The translations under genes and the position numbers were made by a program. DNA of 6,667 nucleotides, from assembly GCA_027117675.1 (NCBI GenBank), contig JAJAYM010000046.1:1-6667 (forward strand). Direction: 5' to 3'. Below are positions 3,961 through 6,667 of the stretch, in pieces. Position 1 is the first letter of the stretch. Every line of letters begins with the position of its first letter. Below the pieces are notes generated by a model. The model was not told where the DNA came from, ran no database searches, and was given only the letters and a program-made list of their open reading frames with translations. Origin of the DNA: Actinomycetes bacterium. GTDB taxonomy: Bacteria; Actinomycetota; Actinomycetes; JAHEKZ01.

Positions 3961-6621
3961 TTAGTCCCCATCGAGCAGCAGCGTATCCGGCGCGGCAGCG
4001 CGCACCGCCTCCGCCGTGAACGGCCATGGGTAGGTGTCACCATTCGTCCATGCCTCGAACTGATCGGTGTAATGCGGGTCGAACACGTGACCACTTTGGC
4101 CAGTCAACTGAACCCAGCGCGAGGCGTCCAGGTCGCTGAGATCGACGACCATGCGCATCGACGGCACCCAGTTGACTTCGTAACCCTCGGCCGGACTCCA
4201 CCCGGTGGCGTTGACGATGCCCTCGCCACCAGCAGTCTCGTACGGCCCGCGGTTAAAGACAGCTTCCAGCGGTGCGACTCCGCTCTCACCGAAGGTCGCG
4301 CTGGTGAGCTCGAGCTGGTGTAGCGCCCCCCACCGCCAATCAGCCTGGTCAGCGCCGAGCTTGTCGGTGAGCTCAGCGGTGGCGTCCATCATCGCGGAGG
4401 CAATCACCTCGTCCCGAAGTTCAAGCTCGTCCGGGGTCCGCACGTCGTCCCACCAGATGGCCTGGCGATCCTCGAGGATGACCTGGAGGACCTCGAACCA
4501 GCGATCACCACCGTCGGGTCGGAGGTCACCGGTCAGCTCGTCATGAAAGACCCGGGCCAGCAGGTGCCGCCAAACCGCGTTGTAGTAGGCAGCCGGCGTA
4601 GATCCAGCGTCTTGTCGGAAGTCCCAGTCGGTCAGCAGCTCACGTGCACGCACCGTGTCGGCGTCGAGCAGTTCCTCGTCGACCCGCATCAGTTCGGCAA
4701 CCAGAATCGGCGCAAACTCGTTCGAGGTGTCCGTCATCAACTCAGCGGCTGACTCCGGCGTTAGGGGATCACTCGCTTCGATCAGGTCGACGATGCGTTG
4801 GCTGCGGTAGCCGTACCCCCAGTCGCGGGTCAGCTGATAGCGGTAGCTCTCGTCGATCACTGCTTGGTTGGCCGCCACGATGTACTGCTCGGGTGGATCG
4901 AAGACCCACGGCAACTGGCCGAACGGAATGTACCTGGACCATCCGTAGGACGCGCTCCAGCCGGGGACTGGCGTCACACCATCGCCTTCGCTGCGCACGG
5001 GGATCTGGCCCGGCATCTGGTAACCGATGTGACCGTCGACATCGGCGTAGAGCAGGTTCTGACTAGGTACCTCGAACCAGACCGCGGCCGCTCGGAACTC
5101 CTCGAAGTTGGAGGCGGCGTTCAGGGCAAGGATGGAATCGGCTGTTCGCCCGGGTGTCAGCGCCGTCCACTTCAGCGCAAGCGCCACCTCGTTAGCCGTT
5201 CCCGGAAGGTCGGCGGGGCTGAAGGTGCCCTCGACGACGTCACGATGGGGCGCGCTGACATCGGACAGCAGTGGCCCCCACTCCGTCGCGCGTACGGTGA
5301 TTTCGACGGGTTCACCCCCGGCAACCTCGATGGTTTCCGTTCGGGTCTCTAGCGGTAGAAGTTCGCCATCGCGTACGTACCGATCGCCGTTGAGCGCCTC
5401 GTACGCGAGGTCGGCGACGTCTGCCCCGTTGTTCGTGAACGCCCAGGCAATCCGATCGTTGTGTCCGATGATCACGCCCGGAACGCCGGAGAAGGTGAAA
5501 CCGCCGACCGAGTAGGGACAGGCGGCGTCGACTCGCTGGCACTGCAGGTTCATCTGGTACCAGATGCCGGGAAGGCTGGGCGCCAGGTGTGGGTCGTTGG
5601 CCAAGAGCGCCCCACCGGTAGCCGACCGTTCGCCGGTCACGACAAAGGAGTTCGATCCAACGCCTGAGCCGTACTCGCCGAGCCACGCGTCCAGTTGGTC
5701 GGCACCGCTCGTCGCACCGTCGAAAAGTTCGGGTAGCACGGGAGCGAGCGCCGCGGTAGTACCGCTGTCGGCCGACCATTCCCCCGATGAATCGCCCGAC
5801 CCCGCGACCCTTGACAGGAACCGGCCGTTGTCGACCTGACCGCCCGTGACGATGGGTTGGTGCTCGTCGTACGGGTACGGCGGATAGAGCTGAGCGATTC
5901 GCGACCGCACAGTGGGAGCCAAGCGTGCCCGGTCGGTTTCTTCGACCAGGTTGGCGCGCAGGTCCCACGCCATCGCTTTCAACCATGAAACCGAGTCCGC
6001 TGGGGTCCACGGCTCAATCTCGTACGAGGGGGCAGTCACCGCAAGCAGGGCGTACTCCAGGCTGACCTCGCTGGCGTTGCGCTCAGCCAAGTAAGCGTTC
6101 ACGCCGTCGGCGTAGGCGTCCAGCGCGTCGAGGGTTTCGGCAGTCAACTGACCGAGCTCAGCTTCGGCGACCTCACGCCAGCCCAAGGTGCGAACGAACG
6201 TGTCGGTCTCGACCTGAGTGTCACCGAACATCTCCGACAATCGTCCTGCCGTGATGTGCCGCCGAACGTCCATCTCCCAGAAGCGGTCCTGCGCATGAAC
6301 GAATCCCTGCGCATAGAAGAGGTCGTATGACGTGTCGGCCACGATGGTGGGCACTCCGCGTCCGTCTCGCAGAACCTCGACGTCGGCATCGAGCCGGGGC
6401 AGCGCGATCGTTCCTTCCGTTTGCGGGAACGGACGCTGCACGAGCCACCCCGCAGTGACCGTCGCGGCAATCAGCGAAAAACAGATGGCGCCGACGACAA
6501 CAGCAACAACCGTTGGCCACCTCCGCCCATTGACCGGCCCCCCATTGATCCGCTGCGGTCGTGAACGCCGGCCACGCCGCGTCGATGGTCCGCGGGCGTC
6601 AAGAAGCTCTGGCTCTGACAC
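3961..6621 (-). CDS. Penicillin acylase family protein (membrane-anchored Ntn hydrolase)
   Basis: Penicillin acylase (PF01804-type) proteins cleave amide bonds in N-acyl compounds after self-cleaving into alpha and beta chains. Of 886 residues, 1-35 are basic and cytoplasmic, about 36-61 form one transmembrane helix, and the rest should lie outside. The alpha-chain motif is YAQGFVHAQDRFWEMD (103-118). The self-cleavage site is GVG|SNSFVVTG, making S323 the nucleophile and new N-terminus. Other beta-chain signatures: LANDPHLAPSLPG (340-352), PGVIIGHNDRIAWAFTNNGADV (381-402), NEVALALKWTAL (477-488), and YIVAAN (580-585), where N585 aligns with the oxyanion Asn241 of the E. coli enzyme. GQSGHVFDPHYTDQ near the C-terminus is also typical. 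C361 and C368 are the only cysteines outside the membrane and may form a disulfide. The GTG at 6621 is the first start after an in-frame TGA. The substrate cannot be told: penicillins, acyl-homoserine lactones and other amides are all known in the family. Confidence 0.93.
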   Translation of the reverse strand: MSEPELLDARGPSTRRGRRSRPQRINGGPVNGRRWPTVVAVVVGAICFSLIAATVTAGWLVQRPFPQTEGTIALPRLDADVEVLRDGRGVPTIVADTSYDLFYAQGFVHAQDRFWEMDVRRHITAGRLSEMFGDTQVETDTFVRTLGWREVAEAELGQLTAETLDALDAYADGVNAYLAERNASEVSLEYALLAVTAPSYEIEPWTPADSVSWLKAMAWDLRANLVEETDRARLAPTVRSRIAQLYPPYPYDEHQPIVTGGQVDNGRFLSRVAGSGDSSGEWSADSGTTAALAPVLPELFDGATSGADQLDAWLGEYGSGVGSNSFVVTGERSATGGALLANDPHLAPSLPGIWYQMNLQCQRVDAACPYSVGGFTFSGVPGVIIGHNDRIAWAFTNNGADVADLAYEALNGDRYVRDGELLPLETRTETIEVAGGEPVEITVRATEWGPLLSDVSAPHRDVVEGTFSPADLPGTANEVALALKWTALTPGRTADSILALNAASNFEEFRAAAVWFEVPSQNLLYADVDGHIGYQMPGQIPVRSEGDGVTPVPGWSASYGWSRYIPFGQLPWVFDPPEQYIVAANQAVIDESYRYQLTRDWGYGYRSQRIVDLIEASDPLTPESAAELMTDTSNEFAPILVAELMRVDEELLDADTVRARELLTDWDFRQDAGSTPAAYYNAVWRHLLARVFHDELTGDLRPDGGDRWFEVLQVILEDRQAIWWDDVRTPDELELRDEVIASAMMDATAELTDKLGADQADWRWGALHQLELTSATFGESGVAPLEAVFNRGPYETAGGEGIVNATGWSPAEGYEVNWVPSMRMVVDLSDLDASRWVQLTGQSGHVFDPHYTDQFEAWTNGDTYPWPFTAEAVRAAAPDTLLLDGD

Positions 6622-6628
6622 GTACTGG

Positions 6629-6634
6629 ACGCTA
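6629..6634 (-). promoter_or_regulatory. Candidate -10 element for the acylase gene (leaderless start)
   Basis: On the minus strand TAGCGT (TANNNT type) lies 7 bases before the GTG start at 6621-6619. There is no Shine-Dalgarno sequence between them, and no convincing -35 in the remaining upstream bases (up to 6667). The arrangement resembles that at galU. Motif and spacing match only. Confidence 0.3.
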
Positions 6635-6667
6635 CTCGAGGTTCGTCGGCCAGGAACTGCTCACGAC

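Noticed and set aside
1..6667. CRISPR array, tRNA, rRNA, insertion sequence or defence island
   Set aside because: No regularly spaced repeats, transposase or integrase motifs, or RNA gene signatures were seen, and nearly all bases belong to the genes listed.

Overview
This is a GC-rich, densely coding bacterial window. Its gene order and protein style point to a high-GC actinomycete (Actinomycetota). The strongest clue is a 5-formyltetrahydrofolate cyclo-ligase gene divergent from a galU-moeA pair, a neighbourhood known in actinobacteria (in Mycobacterium tuberculosis, Rv0992c / Rv0993 galU / Rv0994 moeA1). I cannot place the organism to genus.

Layout, left to right. Positions 1-350 (minus) hold the first 116 codons of moeA, which runs off the left edge. 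Positions 347-1291 (minus) are galU, whose stop overlaps the moeA start (ATGA). Positions 1301-3283 (minus) are one long reading frame for a membrane sensor diguanylate cyclase (TM, extracytoplasmic Cache-like domain, TM, HAMP, GAF, GGDEF). It is cut inside the GAF domain by a single in-frame TAA at 2012-2014, so as sequenced it gives a 423-residue sensor half and a separate 217-residue GGDEF half. Positions 3345-3938 (plus) encode 5-formyltetrahydrofolate cyclo-ligase, divergent from the sensor across 61 bases. Positions 3961-6621 (minus) encode an 886-residue membrane-anchored penicillin-acylase-family Ntn hydrolase, convergent with the cyclo-ligase. The last 46 bases are its upstream region. 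No stretch over 300 bases lacks a gene.

How the genes relate. The minus-strand set sensor/GGDEF - galU - moeA is closely packed (9 bases, then a 4-base overlap) and may be partly co-transcribed. GalU makes UDP-glucose for envelope and exopolysaccharide synthesis, and c-di-GMP commonly controls such processes, so the pairing is suggestive but unproven. MoeA and the cyclo-ligase are housekeeping cofactor enzymes. The acylase acts outside the membrane on an unknown amide.

The most noteworthy feature is the in-frame TAA that splits an otherwise intact c-di-GMP sensor. It could be a recent nonsense mutation, a sequence error, or a site of readthrough or restart. I saw no CRISPR array, RNA gene, insertion sequence, phage gene or obvious defence system, and I do not claim a new multi-gene system here.
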